From contig CM041465.1 of the NCBI GenBank assembly GCA_023213395.1, positions 242,985,741-243,049,740 on the forward strand: a stretch of 64,000 nt of DNA, written 5' to 3'. The notes beneath the pieces are model-generated. The model saw only the letters and a list, made by a program, of their open reading frames with translations, made no database searches and was not told the DNA's origin. This document shows, piece by piece, positions 11,181 to 22,265 of the stretch. Positions within the stretch are counted from its first letter, which is position 1. Every line of letters begins with the position of its first letter. This stretch comes from Cycas panzhihuaensis (Eukaryota; Cycadophyta). The translations under genes and the position numbers were made by a program.

Positions 11181-12380
11181 ATGTCTTCACAGTTTAAGTA
11201 AAATGTGAACTACTTTCTAAAAAAGAAAGAAAATTAGGACATGTGGTTCACTGATGTCAAAAATATTATAAAGTATGAAGGTCTATGGAGAGATCACTTA
11301 TAACCTACACCATCTGTTATAGCTATAACTACCTCAACTGCATCTAGAGAAGGTTCTCCAACTACTCCCATTGAAGTTGCAGCTAAACACTAATGGGAAC
11401 TTGATGATGATAAAATCTGTGCAAGGATACTACTTATCACTAATTATTCCCTATATAATCTCATTGATGAAGTTGTACATGATACAACATGGAAAGTTCT
11501 TAAATTTCTTAAGAAGAACTTTGACACTAAATTAGACTTAGAATTTGTTCACTTAGGGCTAAAGATGAACAAATTGAACATGTAAAAAGAACATGCAAGT
11601 GAGACAATCAATCTCCTTCGTCTAATCAATAAAGCCATTGATAAAGATTTTAAAACTTAATGTATTACATGGATTTTTTTAATTCAGTAATGTCTTCATA
11701 TCCCAGATTACAAAAATATACTAGGAAGTATTTAATCTAGTGGCACTTTGAAGATCCTAAACTTTGAGGCTCTTATTGATAAGTTCATTGAATTTGATAA
11801 GACCTTTGATACCAACTTTGCCACTATATCAAATCTAGTTGATGCTGCTTTTAAAGTAGAAGAAGATCTTTATTATACCAAAAATCAAGGTCAATACTCT
11901 CACAAAGGTGGTAATTCTTGTGGAAGAGGAAGAGGTAGACAACAAGGACAATGTCATCTTAGTCAACAGGCTCCTCAACTCTAATAAAAACATTCTCAAG
12001 GCCAAGGCCAAAATGATCAACCTAGACCTAGATCCAGTAATAAGAGACAATCTAACCATCCTAATACTTGTTATGGGATTGGAAATCAAATAATTGTGTG
12101 CCAAAGGTATAATAGAAAAGGACATTATGACAAAAATTACAGAACTACCACCAACAAACTACCAAGTTATCAATAACGCCATGGTACATATAATGTTGAT
12201 AATACTTCTTTTGAAGATGATTTTGGTGGAACATAATTTACTTGTGTACACCTTCAAAGAATTAGAACTACTTCATCAAATGTTATTGATAGATCCACTA
12301 AGTATATTGAGGCTCATTGTGGCTATGCTTATTTATTTTTGCCTTCACCACTTGGAGTTGTAAATAGTTCCACCTCAAAT
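11181..12380 (+). pseudogene. B1 Gag remnant with broken zinc knuckle
   Basis: The frame opens at ATG 11181 (MSSQF), and B2 has a matching ATG at 51893. Family features are IIKYEGLWRDHL, DEVVHDTTWKVLKFLKKNFD and FEALIDKFIEFD (UBN2-type Gag), then a Gly/Arg/Gln-rich stretch (GRGRGRQQGQ, about 11920-11950). The expected CCHC knuckle at 12099-12140 reads CQRYNRKGHYDKNY: the second and fourth zinc-binding Cys are Tyr (TGC/TGT to TAC/TAT). About ten stops interrupt the frame. Gag would form the particle; this copy is inactive. Confidence 0.8.
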
Positions 12381-12734
12381 ACTTCATGGTGGATCATGGA
12401 TATTGGAGTAACATAACACATGACTTGTCATCTCCAATTCTTTCATGATTTTGACTCTGAAGTTTGTGGTGTTATACACATGGTTGACAAATCATCTCAA
12501 CTAGTCGAAGGACTTGGAACTATTTGCCTGAAACTCCCAAGCCTTCCAAAATTTACCCTTGCTGATGTTTTATATATTCCTGCTCTGAAGCAGAACCTGC
12601 TTTCCCTATCCACCCTTATCTCTCATGGATTTGATCTGAGTGTAACTGCAAATAATCAAACTCTATATGTCATTCACCCTCCTTCAAATGCTGTGGTTAT
12701 GACTGGAATTCTTGATGGAAATTTTTTCATCTAA
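12381..12734 (+). pseudogene. B1 aspartic protease remnant
   Basis: Copia retropepsin would cut the polyprotein. The active-site region is WWIMDIGVT, then a stop, then HMT. The expected D-T/S-G is D-I-G at 12399-12407 (ACT to ATT), and CAA has become TAA in the T-Q-H-M-T motif. Downstream, LADVLYIPALKQNLLSLSTL is the conserved region leading towards the GAG-pre-integrase domain. The same TAA is present in B2. Confidence 0.8.
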
Positions 12735-12793
12735 CTAGCTCATCATCCTCTAAAGCCAACTATGTTGATGATGACTCTGATTTTACCACAACC

Positions 12794-13560
12794 TTGACTC
12801 CTCAAAAGTTATCCCAAGTAGCCCTATGGCATGCTCATATGGGTCATATTAAAATTAATCATTTAAGAGAACTACATGCCACTCTTCCTGGTGTGTCTAG
12901 GCTCTCCTCTAACCCCTTCAAATGCGAAGCATGTATCATTACCAAATCTTATAGACAACCCTTTTCTCATAGTTAGTGGAAATATAACCAACCTTTGTAG
13001 CTTGTACCCTTAGATATATGCGGTCCTATACTTATCCCTTCTCTCAAACAAAAGTGGTACTATATTACTTTCATTGATGATTTTACCAAGAAAGTATAGG
13101 TTGCTTTTCTTACAAAGAAAGATGAAGCTTTTTCTATGTTTCAAGCTTTTAAGGCCCACGTGGAAAATGAATTTGGATTCAAGATCAAAATACTCAGGAT
13201 TGACAATGGTGACGAGTACATGTCCAATGAGTTTGAATCATACCTATATCAACATGGAATCAAATATTAGGCCGCTATTACAGGTACATCCCAATAAAAT
13301 AGAGTTGTCAAGTGCATGAACAGGACCATCATAAACATGGCTTATGCTATGCTGGTATATAAGAATGTCCCTATCTATCTTTGGGCTAAGACTATTTGGA
13401 TTATTGTGTATTACATCAACACTATTAGCCTCTAAGATCAGCCCCTCTCCATATGAAATGTAGTATGAACAAACCCCCTCTATCTCCCACTTCAAAATTT
13501 TTAGCTCTACTTGTTATGCTCACATTCTGGAGGAACATAGAAACAAGCTCCAAGATAGAG
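12794..13560 (+). pseudogene. B1 integrase remnant, catalytic Glu replaced by Lys
   Basis: It contains the HHCC zinc-binding N-terminal region (LWHAHMGHIKINHLREL, then CEACIITKSYRQPF). The core has the first Asp in LDICGPI (about 13010-13030) and the second in IDNGDEYMSNEF (about 13200). The third acidic residue, Glu in the family motif NGVAE, is Lys here (AAG 13310-13312). A TAA interrupts the preceding PQQN motif. B2 has Lys at the same place. The frame differs from the protease, so there is a frameshift at about 12735-12793. Confidence 0.85.
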
Positions 13561-14080
13561 CCATCAAAGGCATCTTTATCAGATACCCTATGGAAAAAAA
13601 GGGTTACAAGGTTTTCATACCTTCACAACATAAAATCATCATTACTAGAGATGTTATCTTTGTAGAGACTAAAGATCAATTACTCAGACTTAACTCTAAG
13701 ATGCCTTCATACCAATTTAATGATGCTACTGAATTTGATATCCAGATTCCAAAATTTAGAGGGGAAGATACTCAATAGTTGCTCAAAATCTTGGAATTTG
13801 TGATAATAGAGCCTTAGAGGATATAAGCTGTGACTCCCAACCAATGTGTATACATCCAACACCATCATTTGTAAATAGCCAAGTTGATAAAGGCAAAGCC
13901 ATAGTAGAAAGATTATCTTCTCCAGCATCTGTGGCTAGTCCATCTTCTCTAACATCGTCAACTTCCTCTATACCAAACATTTCACATGATCCTTTTTAGG
14001 ATCAAAATAAAGACCAAGAAGTTGTGGAAATGAAAACCTCATTCCCAACTCGAGGTTTTGGTGAAGCCTACCAACTACAT
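13561..14080 (+). pseudogene. B1 integrase C-terminal and linker region
   Basis: KGIFIRYPMEKKGYKVFIPS with DVIFVETKDQLL is the usual copia integrase C-terminal motif. A poorly conserved Ser/Pro-rich linker follows, leading into the RT. It is alignable with B2 59580-59990, with frameshifts and stops. Confidence 0.6.
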
Positions 14081-15740
14081 AAGGACATGTAACCAAATGA
14101 GATAGACAAAACTAGTACTAGAAGTGGCCAAGGAATAAGGATGTATGAATCACTTTCTGTTGCACTTAAATCAATAGAATTATACCTTACACTTAATGAA
14201 GAGCCCTTAATATACCAAGAAGCTGTAAAGCATGCAACTTAGAGAAATGCAATGAATGAAGAGTACTAATCTCTTATCAAGAATGGTACATGGAAGCTTA
14301 TTGATCTACCACTTAGAAGAAAGGTAGTTCAAAATAAATGGGTGTTTAAAATCAAGTATAGATAGGATAACATCTTAGAAAAATACAAGAAGAGGTTAGT
14401 AGCAAAAGGATTCATGTAAACTGAAAGCATCAACTACACTAAAATCTTTGCTTCTACAACTAAATGGCCTACAATTAGAACTCTTATAGCCTTGGCTCCT
14501 CAACAAGGTTGGAAAATCTACCAACTTGATGTTAAGACTGCATTTCTCAATGGGCACCTTAAAGAAGAAATTTACATGGCTCAGCCATAAGGATACAAGA
14601 TTTTTAGTTAGGAGGATAAGGTTTGTAGGCTTAGAAAGTCCTTGTATGGCCTAAAGTAAATCCCTCATGCTTGGTTTGCCAAGTTGTTTAAAAGAATGAG
14701 GCAACTTGGATATGAGGTTTGTGACTATCAAGATATTGATACAATATTATTCATCAAGAACCAAAATGATAAAGTCCATTACCTCTTAATCTTTATGGAT
14801 GACATGCTAATAATGGAGAATAGTGAATAGGTAATTAACCAGCTGAAGAAGGATCTTATTAAAAATTTTGAATTGTTTGACCTCAGGTTAATGAAATATT
14901 ACTTAGGAATTGAAGTAACTCAAAAGAATAGAAAAAGATTTCTCTCCCAAGAAAAATATATCAATGATCTTCTGACAAAGATTCAGTTGGAAGGTGCTTG
15001 ACCAATGGATACACCTATGGAACCTAATATTAAACTCTTAGTTGATGGTGACACTAGGGAGGCAGACATAACACTCTACAGGTAACTTGTAGGTAGTCTC
15101 ATCTATACTACCAATACAATACTAGATATTACACACTCTATTGGCATTCTTGTAAGATTCATGATAAATCCTAAGTAGAATCATTGGCAAGCTACAATAT
15201 GAGTATTGAGGTATCTGAAGACAACTAGCAAATATAGTCTATTATATGAACCTAATTGAGAATTTAAACTTTATGCATACACAGACTTAAACTTTTTTAG
15301 AGATAAAGACATAGGAAGATCTACATATAGGTACATAACATTTCTTGGAATAACATCAATATCATAGAGATCCAGATGATAGAAGATAGCTATAGACTCA
15401 ACCACTAAAGTTGAGTATATTACTGCCTTTAAGACAAGGAGGTGATATAGCTTAGAAAATTATTAAATACATTAAATACCACACAAACAAGTTCTACTAG
15501 TTTACATGTAGATAATCAATCTATAATCCAAATGGCTAAAAATCTTATATTTCATGATCGTACCAAATATATAAGTACACAAGTCTACAAGATTAGAGAA
15601 CTAGTTCATGATGGCATAATTTAACTGGAGTACTTCCCCACAATAGATCAAGTGGCTAATATCTTCCCCAAACCACTGAAGAATGTGAAGTTTGAATAGT
15701 TTCAAAAGTAACTTGGCCTTAGGTCTTCCATCTCTAACTG
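14080..15740 (+). pseudogene. B1 reverse transcriptase-RNase H remnant
   Basis: Copia RT (RVT_2) motifs in order: NKWVFKIKYR; RLVAKGF; YQLDVKTAFLNGHLKEEIYM (about 14520-14580); RKSLYGLK; the catalytic box FMDDM at 14792-14806, where plants usually have YVDD; and LVGSLIYTTNT. RNase H follows (YLKTTSKYSLLYEP, then a degraded Asp-containing segment and DQVANIFPKPL near 15650). Roughly twenty stops interrupt it, for example TAA in QP-stop-GY and LYGLK-stop. The RT would copy element RNA; this copy is dead. Confidence 0.88.
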
Positions 15741-15770
15741 ATTAAAGGAGATGACAATAGGGTCATCATA

Positions 15771-15881
15771 CTCTATCTCATTCATGAAAACCCCTTATAG
15801 GTGCAGAAGGACAAGAGTAAGTCTTTGCTCTATCCTATTCATGGAAACCCCTTATGGATCTGAAAAGATAAGGGTTGTAAT
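15771..15881 (+). repeat. two ~55-bp tandem units downstream of B1 pol
   Basis: Each unit contains ATGAAAACCCCTTATAGG-like sequence followed by an AAG-rich part (15771-15827 and 15828-15881). The same duplication occurs in B2 near 61757-61866. Confidence 0.65.
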
Positions 15882-16163
15882 ATTTTAGAAAATTGAAACC
15901 TATGAAAACCTGAAAAGGCATGGGGGATGACCAAATGGTATATGGAGACTTAATAGATTTTAGCTACAAAATTTATTGTACTTATTAGCTATCTAGCTTT
16001 ATTTAAAAATCCACTTGAGTCAAGTTAGTAGATTAGAAAATTTGTGGGTTTTCTTCCCCATGAGAGCTTCCCACAAAATTATCATAGTAGTTTGCTTTGT
16101 AAAATGGTCAAATGAAGAACTCATAAGATAAAATAAAATAAGATGAAAGGACCTTCTACTATT

Positions 16164-16174
16164 AAGGGGGAGAT
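16164..16174 (+). other. B1 polypurine tract
   Basis: AAGGGGGAGAT directly precedes the 3' LTR. Confidence 0.85.
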
Positions 16175-16472
16175 TGAAAAGGGTTAATGTCACAAGGTCA
16201 TTATATTAGTTGATTATTTCTAAAAAGGGTCTTAAGTGAATTGTAGATTATATCACTTAGGTGAAGTACACTTTCATGTGCATTATGTGTAATTTCATTT
16301 CACCTAACTCTAATTCTCCCTCTCTCAATATAAAAGCAAAAGCTCAATGGAGGAGGCTCATTCTTACCTCCTTATTTTGTGAGAGGTACTTTCGTTCTCT
16401 CAAGTCTCTCTTGCTCCCATGCTTGCCTTTGTGTTTAGTATATGGAGATGAAGGATAGATCCACTATTTTCA
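16175..16472 (+). repeat. B1 3' LTR
   Basis: 298 bp, the same length as the 5' LTR, TGAAAA to TTTTCA, followed by the TAGAT duplication. Confidence 0.95.
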
Positions 16473-16477
16473 TAGAT

Positions 16478-18978
16478 CACAATTTGATGTAGTTTGAGAT
16501 TGATTTAAGGGTTCAACGAGCACCATTGAGTGAAATGAGCAGTAATGTAGTATAAGTTATAGTATCTAGTAAGTCTCTAATATGAAATTTTATTTTTTGG
16601 ATAGATTTTAATGTTAAAAATATGATTTTGTTAGATAAAAACATAGGGTAAAGCTAAAAACATGATAAACATATCAAAAATATGATCTTAAAATTAGGAT
16701 TTTTGGAAATCATGTTCTTGACTATTTTGTTGTGTTTTCAACCTTATAAATTACATCTTTGACTAGAAAATCACATTTTTAATTAGTTTTTCATGTTTAT
16801 GAAAAATATTAATATAGTAAAAAAAAGGATAAAGATTTTTATAATCATTATTAGGACTAACTCAACATTTTTTTCTATATTAGAGCCATTTGAGAGACTG
16901 GATATATGAGAGAATGAGGGATGAGTCATTGAGCCATTCATTGGAGCATTATTAACTATTGATTAGTAGATCTAATAATAGCATGGTCTAGTTAGAGTTA
17001 GTTATTCCATTTAATTCATAATAAAATGTTAGATATTAGAGGTTTTGTAAGCTCATGGGTACTAGTTGACCATGTATTTAGAGTTCATATGATTAGGGAC
17101 ATATGTGTTGTTATTTAATATATTAGGAGGATTTTTGGGGTAAGCTAGTGTGGAGAGGAGATTTATTTAAACCAAGTGATAAATGAGGAGTCTCAGGAGG
17201 CCTATAGTCAGTATTTGATAGGATATGTAGACTAGTTTAGTTCTCATAGTATTTTATCAAATGTAATGAGCATAGTATAGGGGATTACAACACGTAGAAA
17301 AGTGCTAGCCCATATTTTGTATTGTGAGGATGTAGAACTTCATGGGAGTTCTATCTTAGTGGGTTGGTATCATTAAATAGTGTAAGGTAAGTATATAAAT
17401 AAATTAGTATGGTTGTATTCTTAATAACATGAGTTAACAATTGACTCGGATTAGGAGACAAAGGCAAAGAAGATTCTCTTACAACTCCATTCTTATGTAT
17501 TGGTTATATGATCATGTTCCTTTGATGAGACAAATTGAAGTATTAGGTGAGCTAAGCATTATGGATCCTGGTATGAATAAGTGGCACATGCACTTACAAG
17601 TTTATCACTAGATATTAGTAGTAGTTATGAGTTACCATAGCCCCCTTTTAAGTAGGATGATGAGGAACTAGTTGGTTCCTAATCCCTATGATAGAATGCA
17701 TGGTTTGATTGATGTTGAGGCTAATGATATATAGAAAGTAGTAGTTGGAAGGCCACCTCTTATACTTATAGGTAAAGGATATAACGTAGGTGATGAGGCA
17801 TAAAGACAAGGTGGTTAAGTAGTGGGCATTGATGCACTTATAATAAGAATGAGGAGACTAGGTGTTGAGACAAGTAGAGATAAGGATAGAAGAGGTGAAA
17901 GAGAGGTTACTTTAAAGATAAGGGGAGTACCAAGAGGTGGTTCTATTACATAAAATATGGATATTATCTCTAATAGAAACCATGGAGCTATGGGAGGTGG
18001 TAAGGGAGGGGAAGAAGTTCCCTATGGCTAGTAGATGAAGCAGCAATATAGTTAGTGAGTATAATTTACTCATATTAATTTATCTTAAATGACTAGATAG
18101 TTCCTTTAGCTTATAATAAAAAAAATTACTTAAGTTGACTTCTTTATTATGTATTTATGGTAGGTGAGGAAATGATAGCACTCTTTAAGATAATGAGGAT
18201 CTTAGATATCCTTCTCTTATATGTGTTTCCTTTAAAGGAGGCTCATGTTTGGTAGGAGAATGATCAAGCACTATTAGGCCCTTGTATTGAGTATTTTTCT
18301 CCTATTATTTGGGCATAAGAGGTGTATTAAGATGTGACAAGGTGATTGAGCATATGAGAGACAAAGTTGTTAGGAGTTAAAGATGAGTGGTATCACTTAT
18401 AGAGGATAAACATCTTATAGGCTAGTTGACATATGACTCCTTTAGGTAGCAAAATTATATAACAGGGTAAACATGGCCCTTATAGGAGAGAGACAACATA
18501 TTCTTAAAGTTGTCATAAAGGAGGTGGATATGGTAGCTCTCATCATCCTTCACATGGTTGAGCATATGCATAGGAAGAGAGAGAGTAGAGGGAGAGTCAG
18601 CTCCATGGGTTTTGGGATATATGAGTGGGTATACTCGTAGTGCTTTATATATACTCATGGAAGCTTCAGGATTGTAGTATTATATATATTCTTTGATATA
18701 CTTATATGATCTTTCACATATATTAATGACATCATTATTTTATTTTCTAAGATTATAGATATATATATATATATAAGATTATTGACTCTAACCTTATTTC
18801 TCTTCTTTATCTTCCCTCTATTTTTTTTTTATAAATGTTTGATTAACTATAGATATATGTTCTACCTTATATCTAAAAATAATATATTACTCTTTAATCA
18901 TTAAATATATATATTTTTTATTTTGTTATTTTTTCTTCTTCCTTTTTTAGTAATGTTATGCACATTATAGTTTATACT
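16478..18978. other. unresolved repeat-like DNA
   Basis: No feature can be supported. A plus-strand frame at 17420-18060 looks weakly protein-like (YDHVPLMRQIEVLGELSIMD, then YDRMHGLIDVEAND and a Gly/Arg-rich part with several stops), but I cannot name its family. An AT-dinucleotide run lies near 18755. The left ATACT duplication of A1 is at 18974-18978. Confidence 0.35.
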
Positions 18979-19624
18979 TGTTGAGAAGACAAGGTCCCAA
19001 CCCTTAAACGACCACCAAGATCTAGACTATTCTTGCAACTAGTTACAGAAATCAAAACTAAAAATTACATGCAAGTTCTTAAACTAGAGATATAACAATA
19101 AAAGGAATAAGAAAGTCAAGCATAGAAATACACACGATATAACGTGGTAAAACCCTAGTAGTATGCTAAGAAAACATCCACACAGGAAAGGTATCGATCT
19201 TTATTATCATAAAATGGAGAAAATGTATATAATCTTGTAGTAGAGTGCTCAGAGCAACAACAACTAGCTGCCCAACTCCTCATAGTATATTGAACAACCT
19301 CAACATAATAAAATATGCCCTAAATTAGGCTACATGAGAGAGTCATACAAGGCACAAATCTAGACCATAGAATCTAGGGTATTTTTATCAAATGACCCTG
19401 ATTCTCTTTACAATTTAATATAGTTTCTAGTGCTAATTTTTCAAGTTGGGGGCTATCGCCCCTGAACCCCCTCTTAGTGGGGGGTGTTCCACTCCCCTGC
19501 ACCCCCCTAGACAAGGGGGGCTCTCGCCCCCCTTGGAACCCCCCGAGGAAGGTTTAGAGGGGAAACTGCACTGCCAACATGCCAAAATTTTAGCCTCCAA
19601 CCATTGCTGTCACATTACCCAACA
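18979..19624 (-). repeat. A1 3' LTR
   Basis: 646 bp. On the + strand it starts TGTTGAGAAGACAAGG and ends TTACCCAACA. It contains a G/C-rich island with inverted repeats at about 19446-19556. The 63-residue + strand frame at 19446 lies within this island and is not considered a gene. Confidence 0.95.
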
Positions 19625-19636
19625 ATCTCCACCTTG
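19625..19636 (-). other. A1 polypurine tract
   Basis: On the element strand it reads CAAGGTGGAGAT, immediately before the 3' LTR. Confidence 0.85.
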
Positions 19637-19639
19637 ACA

Positions 19640-21135
19640 ACAATTTGCTTGGTACCTATCTTGGACCCTTCATCATCTTTTCTATAAGCCAAGAGATGTC
19701 AAACACCATTTGAACTTCTCTAATGGTACTAGTTTTATGAACATATTGACATAATTCTATTTTGTATCAACCTTTTTAAGTGCCACTCCACCTACTTGTA
19801 TAACTTATTTAACAAAATGGTACTTAAGAGCAATATGCTTTGTTCTACTGTGATATGCTGGATTCTTGGCTAAGTAAATGGTACTTTGACTATTATAAAA
19901 TACCTTTACCTTTTCCTATTTCCTTCCAAGCTCAACCAATAGACCCTATAACTATATTACTTCTTTATAAGCATGTGCTATAGTAACATATTCAACTTCT
20001 CTAGTTGATAATGTAATTGTGCTCTGTAATTTTGACATCTAACTAACTAGACCATTTACAAGAGTGAATACATAACCTAAAGTAAACCTTCTCTTATCTA
20101 AATCTCCTATAAAGTCTAAATCAACATATCCACAAACCTTATTATCTGTGCCTCTAAAGGTGATGCAATAGTCACTTATGCCTCTCAAATACCGAAACAC
20201 CCATTTCACTGTTACCTAATGTTCCTTTACTAGATTTTTCATAAACTTGCTAACTAGACCAATTGCATGTGAAATGTTAGGTCTTATATATACCGTGACA
20301 TACATCAAACTTCCTATTGCACTGGCATAAGGCACATAAGACATATAATCCTTTTCTTCTTCATTACTATGACTCATACTTGAAGAAAGCTTGAAATAGG
20401 AAGCCAATGGGATACTCATTGATTTCACATTTTCTATACCAAACCTAGTTAGCACTTTCTCCACATATTTCTGCTGTGATAACCATAGCTTACTATTTTT
20501 CTTGCCTCTATGTATCTCCATACCTAAGATTTATTTTGCATCTCCTAGATCCTTCATATCAAAAGTCCTAGTCAATTAAGCCTTTAACTTATTGATTTCT
20601 TCCATGCTCTTACTTACAACTAGTATGTCATCAACATACAATACCAAGATAATGAATAAGCCATTATCCTTAAATTTAAAGTAAACACAATGGTCATACT
20701 CACTTCTTTTAAAGTTTTAGCTCTTAATGAAGGCATTAAACTTCTTGTACCACTGCCTAGGTGATTGCTTCAGGCCATACAATGATTTCCTGAGCCTACA
20801 AACAAGTCTTTTCCTGCCATCTTGTACAAATCCTTCTGGCTGATCCATATAGATCTCCTCATCTAAATCTCAATGTAGAAAAACTATTTTTACATCTAAC
20901 TGCTCCAACTCCAAATCAAGAGAATCTACCAATGCTAACAACACTCAAATAGAAACAAGTTTGGAAACTGGTGAAAAGATCTCATGAAAGTCAATACCTG
21001 TGTTTTGTGCAAAGCCTTTACCCATAAGTCTTACCTTATATTTGTCAACCTTTCCATTAACATTTATTTTCTTTTTGAAAACCCACTTGAAACGAATAGT
21101 CTTCTTTCCATGTGGAAGTTCTACCAAGTCCTATG
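19640..21135 (-). pseudogene. A1 reverse transcriptase-RNase H remnant
   Basis: Motifs in element order: FKWVFKKKINVNGKVDKYKV, GIDFHEIFSPV, QLDVKIVFLH-stop-DLDEE, KSLYGLKQSPRQWYKKF, the intact catalytic box YVDD (20627-20638), WLSQQKYVEKVLTRF, AIGSLMYV, then RNase H (LSTREVEY, SRTKHIALKYHF). The resemblance to the Tnt1 polyprotein is clear. Stops include TGA 20870-20872, TAA 20531-20533, TAG 20216-20218 and TAG 19946-19948, all shared with A2, and several private to A1. This domain would copy the element RNA and degrade the template. Confidence 0.9.
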
Positions 21136-21520
21136 AATTATTTTTCTTTAAAGTATCTATCTTTTCCTACATAGCCCTCTTGCACTTCTCATCATGGATA
21201 TTATCTACTGCTTCTTGATAACATGTAGGCTCACCATTATTAGAAACCAAAGCAATAGAAATAGAAGGGATGTACTTGTCAGGTGGATGACTAACTCATG
21301 TAGATCTTCTAACTGTTGGTAGAGGAGTGTCCACATACTCCTGTAAATCTGCTACATATTCATCTTCAGAAAGATCTTCCTACTCTTCTGATTCCAAAGA
21401 TGGCTGGGTTTCAAACTGGACCTATTGATATTAAACTTTCTATTCTTATTTCACTTCAACTTCTATACTGTTTGATTTTAGAAGGGGAAATTCATCAAAT
21501 ACAACATCTCTATTAATGGT
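21136..21520 (-). pseudogene. A1 integrase-RT linker
   Basis: A poorly conserved segment between the integrase C-terminus and RT, aligning with 55340-55720 in A2. It has several acidic and Ser-rich stretches and no catalytic motif. Confidence 0.5.
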
Positions 21521-22265
21521 GATTTTGTGGGCAGTAGGATCCCACAATCTATATCCCTTCACACCATCTTTATCACGATAACCAACAAAGATACATCTCT
21601 TGGATTTTGGGTCTAACTTTAAACATTTACTTTTATCAGTCTAGGCATAAGCATCATAACCAAAAACTCTCAAATTTGAATAGTCATATGGATGTCCAAT
21701 CCATACCTCTTTAGGAATCTTGTAATCTCTTGCAAGTGATGGTGACCTGTTTACTAGATAGTAAGCTATTTGAATAGCTTTTGCACACAAGCCCTACTCC
21801 ACTCTAGTATTACTTAGCATACTTCTTGCTCTTTCCAAGAGTGTCATATTCATGTGCTTAACAATGCCATTTTATTATGGAGTATAGCTAGTGGTCTTAT
21901 GTCTTTCGATCCCAGCTTCTCTGTAATAGTTCTCAAACTCCAAGGAGTTGAACTCACCTTCATTATCAGTTCTTAAATATTTGTTTGACTTATCAATGTT
22001 GTTCCCACACCTTTCTGGAGTAATCATCTATAAATGTGATAAAGTACAATGATCCTCCATAAGATATGTTAGGGGCTGGTCGCCACACATCTGAATGTAT
22101 GTAATCTAGAACACCTTTACTAGTGTGACTCCCTACTTTAAACCTAAGTCTACACTGCTTTCCAAAAATATAATATTTACAGAAAGCCAAATCTGAAAGT
22201 TATAAGTTCGGAAGTAACTTACAATTTATCAGCACCTTAAGTCCTCTCTCACTCATGTGCCCAAG
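21521..22265 (-). pseudogene. A1 integrase remnant with internal deletion
   Basis: It includes the second half of the zinc-binding domain (CKYYIFGKQCRLRFK), the first Asp in YIHSDVWRPAP, ITFIDDYSRKVW, and the C-terminal region with VWIGHPYDYSNLRVF and RDKDGVKGYRLWDPT. Between KVW and the second-Asp region, about 68 bp present in A2 (about 56206-56275) are missing near 22008. This shifts the frame and shortens the core. The integrase would join element DNA to the chromosome; this one cannot. Confidence 0.85.

Larger units (their letters stand above)
8853..16472 (+). mobile_element. B1: complete but dead Ty1/copia retrotransposon
   Basis: Two 298-bp LTRs with ends TGAAAA/TTTTCA enclose a leader, gag, protease, integrase, RT and RNase H in the copia order (integrase before RT). 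The target duplication TAGAT is perfect (8848-8852 and 16473-16477). By eye the LTRs differ at about 25 of 298 positions, about 17 of them transitions. Many stops and at least one frameshift (between 12734 and 12794) break the polyprotein. The same family occurs at 49523-62458 (B2). Confidence 0.95.

Noticed and set aside
19446-19637. 63-codon Pro/Gly-rich + strand frame
   Set aside because: It lies within the G/C-rich island of the A1 LTR, and its composition simply reflects G and C runs. The other three LTR copies do not keep the frame.
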